Source: Haemophilus haemolyticus (GTDB taxonomy: Bacteria; Pseudomonadota; Gammaproteobacteria; Enterobacterales; Pasteurellaceae). From it: a stretch of 64,000 nucleotides of DNA. The stretch lies in NCBI RefSeq assembly GCF_003493605.1, contig NZ_QQKA01000006.1:1-64000 (forward strand), given 5' to 3'. The notes beneath the pieces were generated by a model, which saw only the letters and a list, made by a program, of their open reading frames with translations, ran no database searches and was not told where the DNA came from. This document shows positions 9,966 to 18,273 of the stretch, piece after piece; within the stretch, counting starts at the first letter, position 1, and each line of letters opens with the position of its first letter. Position numbers and translations under genes: made by a program.

Positions 9966-10205
9966 TTAATGTTTTACTTGATATTGCTTGCCATCTTGAG
10001 CAGTTATTAAGTAATCCTTGATAACTGAATTTTCATCTAATTCATTGTCTTCTAATATATTTTTTATATGTAAGGCGATATTTTGTACAGAGGTGTCAAA
10101 AAATTCCGCAAGCTGATTTTGGGTCAGTCAAGCCTCATTTTCGACAACCAATAAAGCAACGTGAGATTTACCATCGTCAGTGTTGTAGATGATTAAGTCG
10201 TTCAT
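9966..10205 (-). pseudogene. rhuM-like gene, truncated and interrupted
   Basis: An 80-codon frame on the minus strand starts MNDLIIYNTDDGKSHVALLV, continues VENEA, meets UGA at codon 26, then reads LTQNQLAEFFDTSVQNIALH, KNILEDNELDE and VIKDYL before TAA. This is the N-terminal DNA-binding-like part of RhuM family proteins, which are often found within type I restriction loci. The UGA sits where homologues, as I recall them, have Trp (EAWLTQ), so a TGG-to-TGA change is likely. The remaining two thirds of the gene are missing, replaced by REP sequence. Non-functional. Confidence 0.75.
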
Positions 10206-10222
10206 TATTTCTTCTCAAATTT

Positions 10223-10288
10223 GTAGGGTGGGCTTTAGCCCACCGTTTTATTTATGATTGTTAATTGGTGGGCTAAAGCCCACCCTAC
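10223..10288. repeat. REP-like pair in inverted orientation
   Basis: Two palindromic units face each other (10223-10245 and 10267-10288) around a 21-nt spacer. The second ends 7 nt from the stop codon of the RAYT transposase, the arrangement typical of REP doublets mobilised by RAYT proteins. Confidence 0.88.
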
Positions 10289-10295
10289 GGTATTG

Positions 10296-10826
10296 TTATA
10301 TATCACCTTTAATTTTCAAATCTGGGTTGCCTCCCCAATCTTCAGGATAAATCTCTGCTTTCACATCACGATGGAAGGAAGAATACGGCCAATCTTTTAC
10401 TACCTCAACATAGCCGTGTTTCACAGGATTGTAATAAATATAATCTAAATGATTCGCTAAATCTTTATCATCACGAATTAAATGCTCCCAAAATCGGCGT
10501 TGCCAAATACCTGATTCTCGATATTTTTGTCTATTTTTATTAAATTGTCGGCATTCTTTTGGAAGTTGTCGTGTAAATTGTGTTTTTAAATATGCGATGC
10601 GTATTGCGTAATTATCATCATTTTCAGGTAATTGCATCAGTAAATGAATATGATCGGGTAAAATACAAATTGCTACTGTTTCGAATGGATAATGTTCACA
10701 AGTTTGTTTATATGCAAATCTAAATTCATTGATATAGTCAGTTAGATAAGATTTTGTTCTATCTTGTAAAACAATTGTGAAAAAATATAATCCACCTTTA
10801 GTAAAATCGCGACGATAATTAGACAT
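10296..10826 (-). CDS. REP-associated tyrosine transposase (RAYT)
   Basis: A 176-aa protein of the Y1/HUH transposase family. YFFTIVLQDR opens the domain, the HUH motif is in ILPDHIHLLMQLP near 60-68, and WQRRFWEHLIRDDKDLANHL leads to the helix with the catalytic Tyr in LDYIYYNPVKHG near 125-140. RAYTs are domesticated, single-copy relatives of IS200/IS605 enzymes that process REP palindromes. Here the gene is flanked on both sides by REP-like repeats, consistent with this role. The frame is intact. It sits inside the type I restriction locus, between hsdS and hsdR. Confidence 0.93.
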   Translation of the reverse strand: MSNYRRDFTKGGLYFFTIVLQDRTKSYLTDYINEFRFAYKQTCEHYPFETVAICILPDHIHLLMQLPENDDNYAIRIAYLKTQFTRQLPKECRQFNKNRQKYRESGIWQRRFWEHLIRDDKDLANHLDYIYYNPVKHGYVEVVKDWPYSSFHRDVKAEIYPEDWGGNPDLKIKGDI

Positions 10827-10858
10827 ATATTATTCCAAATTGTAGTTCGTAGTAATTT

Positions 10859-10963
10859 GTAGGGTGGGCTTTAGCCCACCATAAAAATATTCTCATTACA
10901 TTGTAGGGTGAGCTTTAACCCACCGTTTGTTGTGATTAATTGGTGGGCTGAAGCCCACCCTAC
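10859..10963. repeat. REP-like triplet, one copy degenerate
   Basis: Three palindromes: 10859-10880, 10903-10925 and, inverted, 10942-10963. The middle copy has two G-to-A changes (GGTGAGCT / AACCCACC), which weaken its stem. Located just upstream of the RAYT start. Confidence 0.85.
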
Positions 10964-10966
10964 AGG

Positions 10967-11048
10967 TTACGAGAAATTTAATAACAATTCTCGGTAATAC
11001 TCATACCGCTTTTGGCTTTGTTCAATTGCTAAAGGCAAGCCTTCAGTT
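10967..11048 (-). pseudogene. duplicated 3' end of hsdS
   Basis: On the minus strand this encodes EGLPLAIEQSQKRYEYYREL and LLNFS-stop, the same last ~25 residues as the hsdS reading frame ending at 11116, with a few silent changes. It is bounded on both sides by REP-like pairs. The hsdS tail plus a REP pair therefore form a duplicated unit of about 147 bp. Confidence 0.8.
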
Positions 11049-11051
11049 TTT

Positions 11052-11112
11052 GTAGGGTGGGCTTTAGCCCACCGTTTGTTATGGTTAATTGGTGGGCTGA
11101 AGCCCACCCTAC
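11052..11112. repeat. REP-like pair in inverted orientation
   Basis: Units at 11052-11074 and 11091-11112 separated by 16 nt. They lie directly after the hsdS stop codon and are near-identical to the pair formed by the last two copies at 10903-10963. Confidence 0.88.
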
Positions 11113-11115
11113 GGG

Positions 11116-11619
11116 TTACGAGAAATTCAATAATAATTCTCTGTAATATTCATACCGCTTTTGGCTTTGTTCAATCGCTAAAGGTAAGCCTTTGGTGATG
11201 GAATTAGTTAAGGTTTCAAATTTATCGAGGATTGAAACGATGCGGTGTTGTTCTTCGATTGACGGAACAAAAATAGGAATTTCATTCAAAATAGCTTGTG
11301 TTAAGCTCGGTCTGCCTGAACCTGTATCCAATTTTGTTAAATCTACCGTTTTCATAAAATGATAAAAGTATTTTGGTAAAATTTGAGTTGTGTCAATTTC
11401 TGTATAGTAAATCGTATCAACGTTCCAAAATGGTTCTTCAAGGTAAAATATGTTTGTAATAGTTCCTTTTCGTGGAATTAATACTGTAGGTCTATCGTAT
11501 GAATATGTATCAACATATCCCATAATCCCACCTGAACCATATATTGGAATATTACCTTTCCCAAGATGTTTCCAATCTTTTCCATTTTTGATTTTAGCCA
11601 CATCAATAAGTTTCTTCTT
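11116..11619 (-). pseudogene. hsdS: HsdS C-terminal half, currently out of frame
   Basis: This frame carries the second target-recognition domain and second conserved helix of a type I specificity subunit. It includes KIKNGKDWKHLGKGNIPIYG (TRD2 start), SGRPSLTQAILNEIPIFVPS and the helical tail EEQHRIVSILDKFETLTNSI...QKRYEYYRELLLNFS. It lacks its own start. It would continue the upstream hsdS frame if the G tract at 11620-11627 had 6 or 9 bases instead of 8. Joined, the protein would have 380 aa, a normal HsdS length. It is therefore better seen as switched off than as dead. Confidence 0.85.
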
Positions 11620-12257
11620 CCCCCCCCTGAATTTAATTGTTCTAAACTATCAAAAGATAATAATTTTTCTCGATAGTATTCATATTGTTTCTGGCGTAGT
11701 ATAAGCTCGCTGGTAAGCTCGCTGGTAAGCTCGCTGGTAAGCTCGCTGGTAAGAGCTGTCAATGCGTCCAAAATTCGGACGATTTCGGTTTGGACAGAGA
11801 GTGGGGGAATGGGGACTAAATATTTATCTGTATCAGGTGTTGCAATCTGAGGCATTTGCATCTTTGAACCTAAATTTTGGAAATAAGGTTCCTGATTTTT
11901 CAAAACATAATAAATGTATTTAATATTAATATTTTTATCATTCGAATAATAAGACCACATTTCATTTTTATGAGAAAAAGGCTTATCGTAATATTCAAAT
12001 TCAATAATTCCTCGAGACTTTACAATAATTGAAGGATTTTTATTGATGTCTTTTTCAGGGATATCTTCAAAATTTACTAATGCAAATGTTTTCCCGCCAG
12101 CAAAAATTTTTAGTGGTGCATTGTCTTTATGCAATACTTTCATTTCAGCAGCTGTAATTTTTGTGCCTTTAGTTCTGATTAGAATGTCTTTTAGAGTCCT
12201 CCACTCAACCTCGGCCCCATCCAATAATTTCTCTAAAAAAGTGCGGTTATTTTTCAT
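11478..12257 (-). CDS. hsdS: type I restriction specificity subunit HsdS, truncated (phase-off) form
   Basis: As sequenced this encodes 259 aa. Residues 1-150 are the first target-recognition domain (WRTLKDILIRTKGTK ... GSKMQMPQI). Residues 150-210 are the central conserved helix (PPLSVQTEIVRILDAL, four TSEL repeats, RQKQYEYYREKLLSF). The frame shifts at G8, so residues from about 214 are aberrant. A half-HsdS of this kind can pair with itself and read a palindromic site, as shown for NgoAV and EcoDXXI truncations; that it does so here is inference. It belongs to the hsdM-hsdS unit, with a REP pair between them. It directs which sequence HsdM methylates. Confidence 0.88.
   Translation of the reverse strand: MKNNRTFLEKLLDGAEVEWRTLKDILIRTKGTKITAAEMKVLHKDNAPLKIFAGGKTFALVNFEDIPEKDINKNPSIIVKSRGIIEFEYYDKPFSHKNEMWSYYSNDKNINIKYIYYVLKNQEPYFQNLGSKMQMPQIATPDTDKYLVPIPPLSVQTEIVRILDALTALTSELTSELTSELTSELILRQKQYEYYREKLLSFDSLEQLNSGGGRRNLLMWLKSKMEKIGNILGKVIFQYMVQVGLWDMLIHIHTIDLQY
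11620..11627 (-). repeat. poly-G (G8) tract in hsdS, likely phase-variation switch
   Basis: Eight consecutive G on the coding (minus) strand, at codon 211 of hsdS, exactly where the two half-reading frames meet. A length of 9 or 6 restores one 380-codon frame; 8 gives a 259-aa product. Slipped-strand changes in such tracts are an established switch, for example in the NgoAV hsdS of Neisseria gonorrhoeae. Confidence 0.85.
11703..11750 (-). repeat. four perfect 12-bp repeats encoding TSEL in hsdS
   Basis: AAGCTCGCTGGT occurs four times without mismatch, encoding TSEL x4 on the minus strand in the central helix that spaces the two recognition domains. In EcoR124I/EcoR124II the number of similar 12-bp TAEL repeats (2 or 3) sets the spacer length of the bipartite recognition site. 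Copy number here should do the same. Confidence 0.92.
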
Positions 12258-12277
12258 TGTATTTTTTATTGTTCCTC

Positions 12278-12338
12278 GTAGGGTGGGCTTTAGCCCACCA
12301 CCTGTTATCGTAAATTGGTGGGCTGAAGCCCACCCTAC
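12278..12338. repeat. REP-like pair between hsdM and hsdS
   Basis: Units at 12278-12299 and, inverted, 12317-12338. The pair fills the hsdM-hsdS gap, ending 3 nt from the hsdM stop codon. Together the two could fold into a long hairpin in the operon mRNA. Confidence 0.88.
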
Positions 12339-12341
12339 ATT

Positions 12342-13886
12342 TTACCCCTCAATTTCTGCCACAATCTTGTCAATTTCCGCACGCAAGCGGTCGATATTGG
12401 CAACTGTTTTACGAATTTGAGCATTGAGTTCATCAATATTAATTACTTCGCGGGTGTCTTTTTGTTCCACATACGAACTTACTGCAAGGTTGTAGTCATT
12501 TTGGGCGATTTCTTCAAAGGATATGGATTTTGCCAAATGCGGCACATCTTCTTTATCGGCAAAGAGTTTTAGGATTTGCTCGATATGTTCCTCTTCTAAA
12601 ATGTTGTTATTGGTGGCAGACTTAAATAAACCGCTGGCATCGATAAATTGGGTTTGGGTATTGGGTTTGTGTTTGGAAAGCACCAAAATATTCACCGCAA
12701 TACTGGTGCCGTAGAATAGATTAGGTGCAAGGGCAATCACGGTTTCCACAAAATTATTATCCACCAAATATTGACGAATTTTTTGCTCCGCACTGCCGCG
12801 GTAAAAAATGCCAGGGAAGGAGACAATCGCCGCCCTGCCTTTGCCTGAAAGATAGCTTAATGCGTGTAAAATAAAGGCAAAATCTGCTTTTGATTTTGGG
12901 GCAAGCACACCTGCGGGGGCAAATCGTTCATCGTTAATCAATGTTGGATCGTCGGAGCCAGCCCATTTCACGGAGTAAGGCGGGTTAGAAACGATGGCAT
13001 CGAAAGGTTTATCATCGCCAAATTGTGGTTCCATTAAGGTGTTGCCTAAAGCAATATCAAACTTGTCGTAGTTGATGTTATGCAAAAACATATTCATACG
13101 GGCAAGGTTGTATGTGGTATGGTTTATTTCCTGCCCGAAAAAGCCTTCTTCAATAATATGTTCATCAAATTGTTTTTTGGCTTGAAGCAAAAGTGAGCCA
13201 GAACCTGCTGCGGGGTCATAAATTTTATTGACTGAGGTTTGCCCGTGCATTGTAATTTGAGCAATGAGTTTGGAAACACTTTGTGGGGTGAAAAATTCGC
13301 CACCAGATTTGCCTGCATTGGCGGCATAGTTAGAAATAAGATATTCGTATGCATCGCCAAATAAATCAATGTGGTTATCTTCAAATTTGCCAAAATCAAG
13401 TTCAGCCACGCCTTTCAAAACAGCCGTTAAGCGGTCGTTTTTATCTTTTACGGTATTGCCTAAGCGATTGCTGGTGGTATCAAAATCGGCAAATAAGCCT
13501 TTGATATCTTGTTCAGACGGAAAGCCCGTCGCTGAGTTTTCAATATCAGTAAAAATCTGTTTTAAATCAGTATTCAAATTAGGATTGCTGCCAGCATTAG
13601 CCGCGACATTCTTAAATAATTGGCTTGGGTAAATAAAGTAGCCTTTCGTTTTAATGGCATCTGTTTTAATGTCAGGTGTGATGATTTCATCAGGTAATTG
13701 GGCATAATTTACGCTTTCATCGCCCGCTTCAATGTAATTGGCAAAATTTTCGCTAATAAAACGGTAAAAAAGCGTGCCAAGCACATATTGTTTGAAATCC
13801 CAGCCATCGACCGAGCCTCGCACATCATTAGCAATTTGCCAAATACGGCGTTGAAGTTCGGCACGTTGTTGAATTGCAGCTGCCAT
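12342..13886 (-). CDS. hsdM: type I DNA methyltransferase subunit HsdM
   Basis: A 514-aa adenine-specific N6 methyltransferase. An N-terminal helical HsdM_N domain ([19 protein letters not shown]) is followed by the catalytic domain with motif I DPAAGSG (about 222-228) and motif IV NPPY (about 301-304). The C-terminal coiled segment ([20 protein letters not shown]) contacts HsdS. Two HsdM and one HsdS form the methylase, and HsdR binds this core. It is the first gene of the minus-strand hsd cluster; the upstream 13887-14097 region would hold the promoter and carries an uptake core near 14033. The frame is intact. Confidence 0.96.
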   Translation of the reverse strand: MAAAIQQRAELQRRIWQIANDVRGSVDGWDFKQYVLGTLFYRFISENFANYIEAGDESVNYAQLPDEIITPDIKTDAIKTKGYFIYPSQLFKNVAANAGSNPNLNTDLKQIFTDIENSATGFPSEQDIKGLFADFDTTSNRLGNTVKDKNDRLTAVLKGVAELDFGKFEDNHIDLFGDAYEYLISNYAANAGKSGGEFFTPQSVSKLIAQITMHGQTSVNKIYDPAAGSGSLLLQAKKQFDEHIIEEGFFGQEINHTTYNLARMNMFLHNINYDKFDIALGNTLMEPQFGDDKPFDAIVSNPPYSVKWAGSDDPTLINDERFAPAGVLAPKSKADFAFILHALSYLSGKGRAAIVSFPGIFYRGSAEQKIRQYLVDNNFVETVIALAPNLFYGTSIAVNILVLSKHKPNTQTQFIDASGLFKSATNNNILEEEHIEQILKLFADKEDVPHLAKSISFEEIAQNDYNLAVSSYVEQKDTREVINIDELNAQIRKTVANIDRLRAEIDKIVAEIEG

Positions 13887-14097
13887 AAAATCCTCAGAAT
13901 ATTTTGTGTAATGAGTTGGATAGATATGTGAAAAATTATACAGGAAATTAGTCTATTCTGCGTGAATTTCTATGAGTTTGTCTTGCGGCTATTTGTAAAA
14001 ATAATGTCTCGTTTGCAGGTTTTGTCTAGATAAAGTGCGGTTTAAATGTACTATGTTTTTATGGTGGGATTTATTTTAGAGGGAGATATTTGAGAAA

Positions 14098-14116
14098 GGG
14101 CATGTTGTGCATGCCC
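14098..14116 (-). terminator. terminator of prlC
   Basis: GGGCATG / CATGCCC with a 5-nt loop, 15 nt downstream of the prlC stop on the minus strand, followed by TTTCTC. Moderate U-run. Confidence 0.65.
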
Positions 14117-14130
14117 TATAGTTTGACGTA

Positions 14131-16170
14131 TTAGTTCATAATTCCTTTATGTCTTAACAACGCATCTAATTGCGGTTCACGACCACGGAAGCGTTTGAAT
14201 AGCTCCATTGGTTCTTCTGATCCACCACGCGTGAGAATTTCATCTAAGAATGATTTGCCAGTGATTGAGTTGAAAATACCTTCTTCTTCAAAGCGTGAAT
14301 AAGCGTCTGCTGATAGCACTTCAGCCCATAAATAGCTGTAATAACCCGCGGCGTAGCCCCCTGCAAAAATATGGCTGAAACTGTGCGGAGTTCTTGCCCA
14401 ATCTACGCCTTTTATAACGGCAACTTGTGATTTCACCGCTTTAAGTGTCTCTAGAATTTGATTGGTTTTTTCCGCATCAAAGGTGTGATGCAAGCGGAAA
14501 TCAAAAATCCCGAATTCAAGCTGGCGCAAGATAAACATCGCGGCTTGGAAATTTTTTGCTTTTAACAGTTGCGTAAGTTTTTCTTTTGGCAATGGCTCGC
14601 CTGTTTTGTAATGCCCTGAAATAAACGCCAATGCCTCTTCTTCCCAGCACCAGTTTTCCATAAATTGACTTGGTAATTCTACCGCATCCCAAGGCACTCC
14701 GTTAATACCCGCCACATCGGAGACATCAATTTGCGTGAGCATATGATGGATTCCGTGACCAAATTCGTGGAATAGCGTGGTGACTTCATCATGCGTAAAT
14801 AAGGCTGGTTTATTCCCTATAGGTGCATTGAAGTTGCAAGTTAAATAAGCCACAGGAGTTTGAATGCTGCCATCCAGTTTACGCTTGCGCCCAATACAAT
14901 CGTCCATCCACGCACCGCCACGTTTGTGTTCGCGCGCATATAAATCAAGATAGAAACTGCCTCGGAGTTGATCGTTTTCATCAATTAAATCAAAGAAGCG
15001 CACATCTTTATGCCAAGTATCCACGCCTTTGCGTTCCACTGCACGGATATTGAAAATGCGTTTAATTAATTCAAACAATCCCGAAATCACGCGATTTTCA
15101 GGAAAGTAAGGGCGAAGTTCTTCATCATTAATGGCGTATAAATGTTGTTTTTGTTTTTCGCTGTAAAAACTAATATCCCAAGGCGCAAGTTCAGTGACAC
15201 CAAATTCTTTTTCGCAGTAATCTTTCAATTCTTGCAGTTCTTTTTCGCCTTGTGGTTTGGCACGTTCGGCAAGATGATCTAAGAAATCAAGCACTTGTTC
15301 TGGGTTTTCTGCCATTTTAGTGGCAAGTGAAAGTTCGGTATAAGTATTAAAACCGAGTAATTTCGCCAATTCCACGCGTAATGTAAGAATTTCTTCCATA
15401 ACTTTACTGTTATCCCATTTACCAGCATTCGGGCCTTGTTCAGAGGCTCGTGTCGCATAAGCGCGGTACATTTCTTCACGCAATGCACTATTTTCACAGT
15501 AAGTCATCACCGGCAAATAACTTGGGATTTCTAACGTAAAACGATAACCTTTCAATCCTTTATTTTCGGCAGATTGTTGTGTAGCTTGCAGTGCGGATTC
15601 TGGTAAGCCTGCAAGTTCTGCTTCGTTTTCAATGAGTTTTTCCCAACCCATGGTGGCATCTAATACGTTATTGCTAAATTGTGAATTTAATTCCGATAAG
15701 CGCGCCACAATTTCGCCATAACGTTGTTGTTTCTCTTCGGAAAGCCCAATGCCTGAAAGTTCAAAATCACGCAGTGAATTTTCAATGGCTTTCTTTTGCG
15801 CAATAGAATAATCAGCAAATTCAGCACTGTTTTTTAACGCTAAATAGGCATTATAAAGCCCTTTATGCTGACCAACCCAAGTGCTGTATTCAGAAAGTAA
15901 CGGCAAGCACGCTTGATAGGCTTCACGTAATTCAGCACTGTTTTTTACTGAATTGAGATGAGAAACGGGTGACCAAGCACGATTTAAGCGATCATTAGTT
16001 TCCGTTAAAGGCAAAATGAAATTTTCCCAAGTAAAGTGCGGTTGTTTTAACACTTGTTCTATCGTATCGCGACAATCTTGAATTAATTTTTCAACAGCCG
16101 GTTGAATATGTTCTGGTTTGATTTGTGAAAATGGCGGTAAGCCTTGAATGTTAAGTAATGGATTTGACAT
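14131..16170 (-). CDS. prlC: oligopeptidase A (M3 metallopeptidase)
   Basis: A 679-aa cytosolic zinc peptidase, close to E. coli PrlC (680 aa). It degrades signal peptides and short peptides. The zinc site HEFGHGIHH lies near residues 468-476, with the third ligand Glu in the following helix (ELPSQFMENW). The substrate-binding Tyr/His segment is HIFAGGYAAGYYSYLWAE near 600-617. The N-terminal SNPLLNIQGLPPFSQIKPEH is typical of the family. It stands alone, with a terminator behind it, and an uptake core lies inside the gene near 16035. Confidence 0.97.
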   Translation of the reverse strand: MSNPLLNIQGLPPFSQIKPEHIQPAVEKLIQDCRDTIEQVLKQPHFTWENFILPLTETNDRLNRAWSPVSHLNSVKNSAELREAYQACLPLLSEYSTWVGQHKGLYNAYLALKNSAEFADYSIAQKKAIENSLRDFELSGIGLSEEKQQRYGEIVARLSELNSQFSNNVLDATMGWEKLIENEAELAGLPESALQATQQSAENKGLKGYRFTLEIPSYLPVMTYCENSALREEMYRAYATRASEQGPNAGKWDNSKVMEEILTLRVELAKLLGFNTYTELSLATKMAENPEQVLDFLDHLAERAKPQGEKELQELKDYCEKEFGVTELAPWDISFYSEKQKQHLYAINDEELRPYFPENRVISGLFELIKRIFNIRAVERKGVDTWHKDVRFFDLIDENDQLRGSFYLDLYAREHKRGGAWMDDCIGRKRKLDGSIQTPVAYLTCNFNAPIGNKPALFTHDEVTTLFHEFGHGIHHMLTQIDVSDVAGINGVPWDAVELPSQFMENWCWEEEALAFISGHYKTGEPLPKEKLTQLLKAKNFQAAMFILRQLEFGIFDFRLHHTFDAEKTNQILETLKAVKSQVAVIKGVDWARTPHSFSHIFAGGYAAGYYSYLWAEVLSADAYSRFEEEGIFNSITGKSFLDEILTRGGSEEPMELFKRFRGREPQLDALLRHKGIMN

Positions 16171-16293
16171 AGATATAAATGTTCCTTTTTTGAAAACTGC
16201 TTTTTATGTGACGGCAAATTCTATAATATCAAGGTTGAAAAATCTAAAAAATCAGTAATAATGGTTCGCATTTTCTTTTTTATTAGGAACATT

Positions 16294-16656
16294 ATGAAAA
16301 TTATTTACATTATTTTAGGTTTTCTTTCTCTTGCTCTTGGCATCATTGGCATTTTTCTTCCTCTTTTACCGACTACGCCTTTTTTATTACTTACTTTATT
16401 TTTCTTTGCCAAAGGTTCAAAACGCTTAGAACAATGGTTTGTAGGTACAAGTATTTATCAAAAACATCTCAAGTCCTTTAATGAAAATCGATCATTAAAG
16501 AAAAATACTAAAATTTGTATTTTGACTTTTGTTACCACAATGCTACTAATTGGTTTTTATTTTACGCCAAGCGTAATAGGGCGTAGTGTCATTGTTGCGT
16601 TGATTTGCATTAAGTTTTGGTTCTTCTTATTTTGGGTTAAAACCGAAAATGAATAA
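16294..16656 (+). CDS. ybaN: YbaN/DUF454 family inner-membrane protein
   Basis: A 120-aa protein with two hydrophobic N-terminal segments (IIYIILGFLSLALGIIGIFL and TTPFLLLTLFFFA), the PLLPTTPF motif characteristic of DUF454, and two more C-terminal hydrophobic stretches. The function is unknown. I prefer ATG 16294, preceded by TAGGAAC, over the in-frame ATG at 16261. The 3' end overlaps the next gene by 8 nt, so the two are probably translated together. Confidence 0.88.
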   Translation: MKIIYIILGFLSLALGIIGIFLPLLPTTPFLLLTLFFFAKGSKRLEQWFVGTSIYQKHLKSFNENRSLKKNTKICILTFVTTMLLIGFYFTPSVIGRSVIVALICIKFWFFLFWVKTENE

Positions 16657-18190
16657 TTTGTTCGCGTTGTGCCAACGAAGTGCGGTTATTTTTTCTATTA
16701 TTTTTACGGTGGTGGCTTGTGATAAATTGGATAGTCCTAAGCCTATTTCGCCACAAGTTGAGACACCAAAAAATACTCAATTAGAATCTAACCGAATTGA
16801 ATTAAAACGTGGCGTTTATAGCGATTTGACTTTGCAACCTTGGCAAGCACAAAGCGAAGAACAAACTCAATTATTACGAGATCTTTTTGAAGGATTAACA
16901 GCTTATGATGTGCAGGGTAATCTTGTTCCAGCTGTAGCAGAAAATTGGCAAACCGAAGACAATAAAACTTGGATTTTCACTTTGCGTGAAAATGCTAAAT
17001 GGTCAAATGGCGAGCCTATCACTGCATCAGATTTTGTACAATCTTGGCAAACACTTTCTCAATCTGAAAGCCCACTTAAAAATTATTTGGCTTTTATGAA
17101 TCTGAAAAATGCGAAGGCAGTATTGGAAAAAGCGTTACCTGTTGAATCCCTAGGATTGTTTGCTGAAAATGACCACACTTTACGCATTGAATTAGATAAA
17201 GCATCACCATATTTACCTTCTATGCTGGCACATATCAGTCTTTTGCCTCACTATGCTAAATCGACTGAAATATTTATCAGTAATGGCGCATATCAGTTAC
17301 AAAGTCAGGCTGAAAATCAGCATATTTTAACTACCAATCCTTATTATTGGGCGAAAGAAAAAGTGATATTTCAGCAAGTGAAATATCAAAAAATTTCCGT
17401 TGATGCAGATTTGTCTGATTTTGATGTTGTAATGAATCCGAAAAAAGTCGATCAGAATATCCAAGATTATCCGCAATTTTGTACTTACTTCTATGAGTTT
17501 AATCTTTCCGATCCTGTGTTACAAAAAAGTGCGGTAAGAAAAGCGATTGTTTCGATGATTTCTACCAAAAATTTGGTTTCAGATATTGCTCATCTTCATC
17601 CAAGTAATACTTTTTTGCCAAAATCTATGCTAGGTGAGCAAGAATCTGTTTGGGAGCCAGTTGTTGCAGAACAGCTTCTTTCCCAAAATCAAATTAGTGA
17701 AACTCATCCATTGAAATTGCGTATTCGTTATGATGATTCGTCTCTGAATCAAACCATTGCAACGAGATTAAATCGCCAATTATCTCAATCAGATTTATTA
17801 CGAGTTGAAAATCAAGGGATGAGCTGGCAAGAATTGCAAACCGCCCGCACAAAAGGCGATTTTCAATTAATTCGTTCTGGCTGGTGCGCAGATTTTAATG
17901 ATCCCGTTGCTTTCTTAAATTTGTTCTATTCAAAAAGCCCTGATAACAAAAATGGCTATAAAAATGCAGAATTTGATCGTTTATTTGAAAGTGCAATGAC
18001 GACAACATCCGAAAAAGTGCAGTTAGAAAATTACTCGAAATTAAAAGGGATAGTTCAACAAGAATATTTAGTGTTACCCATTTTTCAATATAGTACGCCT
18101 GTTTATCTTGCGCCAAGTATAATGGGTGCGCAAGTAAATTCTGTTGGAACCATTTATAGTAAAGATTTGTGGCGAAAGGTTAAAAATTAG
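16649..18190 (+). CDS. OppA/SapA-like peptide-binding lipoprotein
   Basis: A 513-aa extracytoplasmic solute-binding protein of family 5 (SBP_bac_5). The lipoprotein signal ends in FTVVAC with the lipidated Cys at position 24. Family features include LRDLFEGLTAYD, AVAENWQTED...WIFTLRENAKWSNGEPI and a C-terminal NKNGYKNAEFDRLFE. It should bind peptides in the periplasm. H. influenzae has such an orphan protein (HI0213 by memory) without adjacent permease genes, and none are present here either. It overlaps ybaN by 8 nt. An uptake core lies at the very start of the gene (16679). Confidence 0.9.
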   Translation: MNNLFALCQRSAVIFSIIFTVVACDKLDSPKPISPQVETPKNTQLESNRIELKRGVYSDLTLQPWQAQSEEQTQLLRDLFEGLTAYDVQGNLVPAVAENWQTEDNKTWIFTLRENAKWSNGEPITASDFVQSWQTLSQSESPLKNYLAFMNLKNAKAVLEKALPVESLGLFAENDHTLRIELDKASPYLPSMLAHISLLPHYAKSTEIFISNGAYQLQSQAENQHILTTNPYYWAKEKVIFQQVKYQKISVDADLSDFDVVMNPKKVDQNIQDYPQFCTYFYEFNLSDPVLQKSAVRKAIVSMISTKNLVSDIAHLHPSNTFLPKSMLGEQESVWEPVVAEQLLSQNQISETHPLKLRIRYDDSSLNQTIATRLNRQLSQSDLLRVENQGMSWQELQTARTKGDFQLIRSGWCADFNDPVAFLNLFYSKSPDNKNGYKNAEFDRLFESAMTTTSEKVQLENYSKLKGIVQQEYLVLPIFQYSTPVYLAPSIMGAQVNSVGTIYSKDLWRKVKN

Positions 18191-18273
18191 TAATCACGCT
18201 TGCAATCAAGGAAAGAATTCTTTAAGATTGGAGGCATTGGGGACAACTCCTACATCGTCCCCTTGCGATTATC

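Noticed and set aside
11703-11750. CRISPR-like array
   Set aside because: The 12-bp units are directly abutting with no spacers and encode TSEL in frame with hsdS.
9938-13886. Prophage or integrative island
   Set aside because: No integrase, phage structural genes, tRNA target or direct-repeat attachment sites; the insert is explained by the RAYT/REP system.
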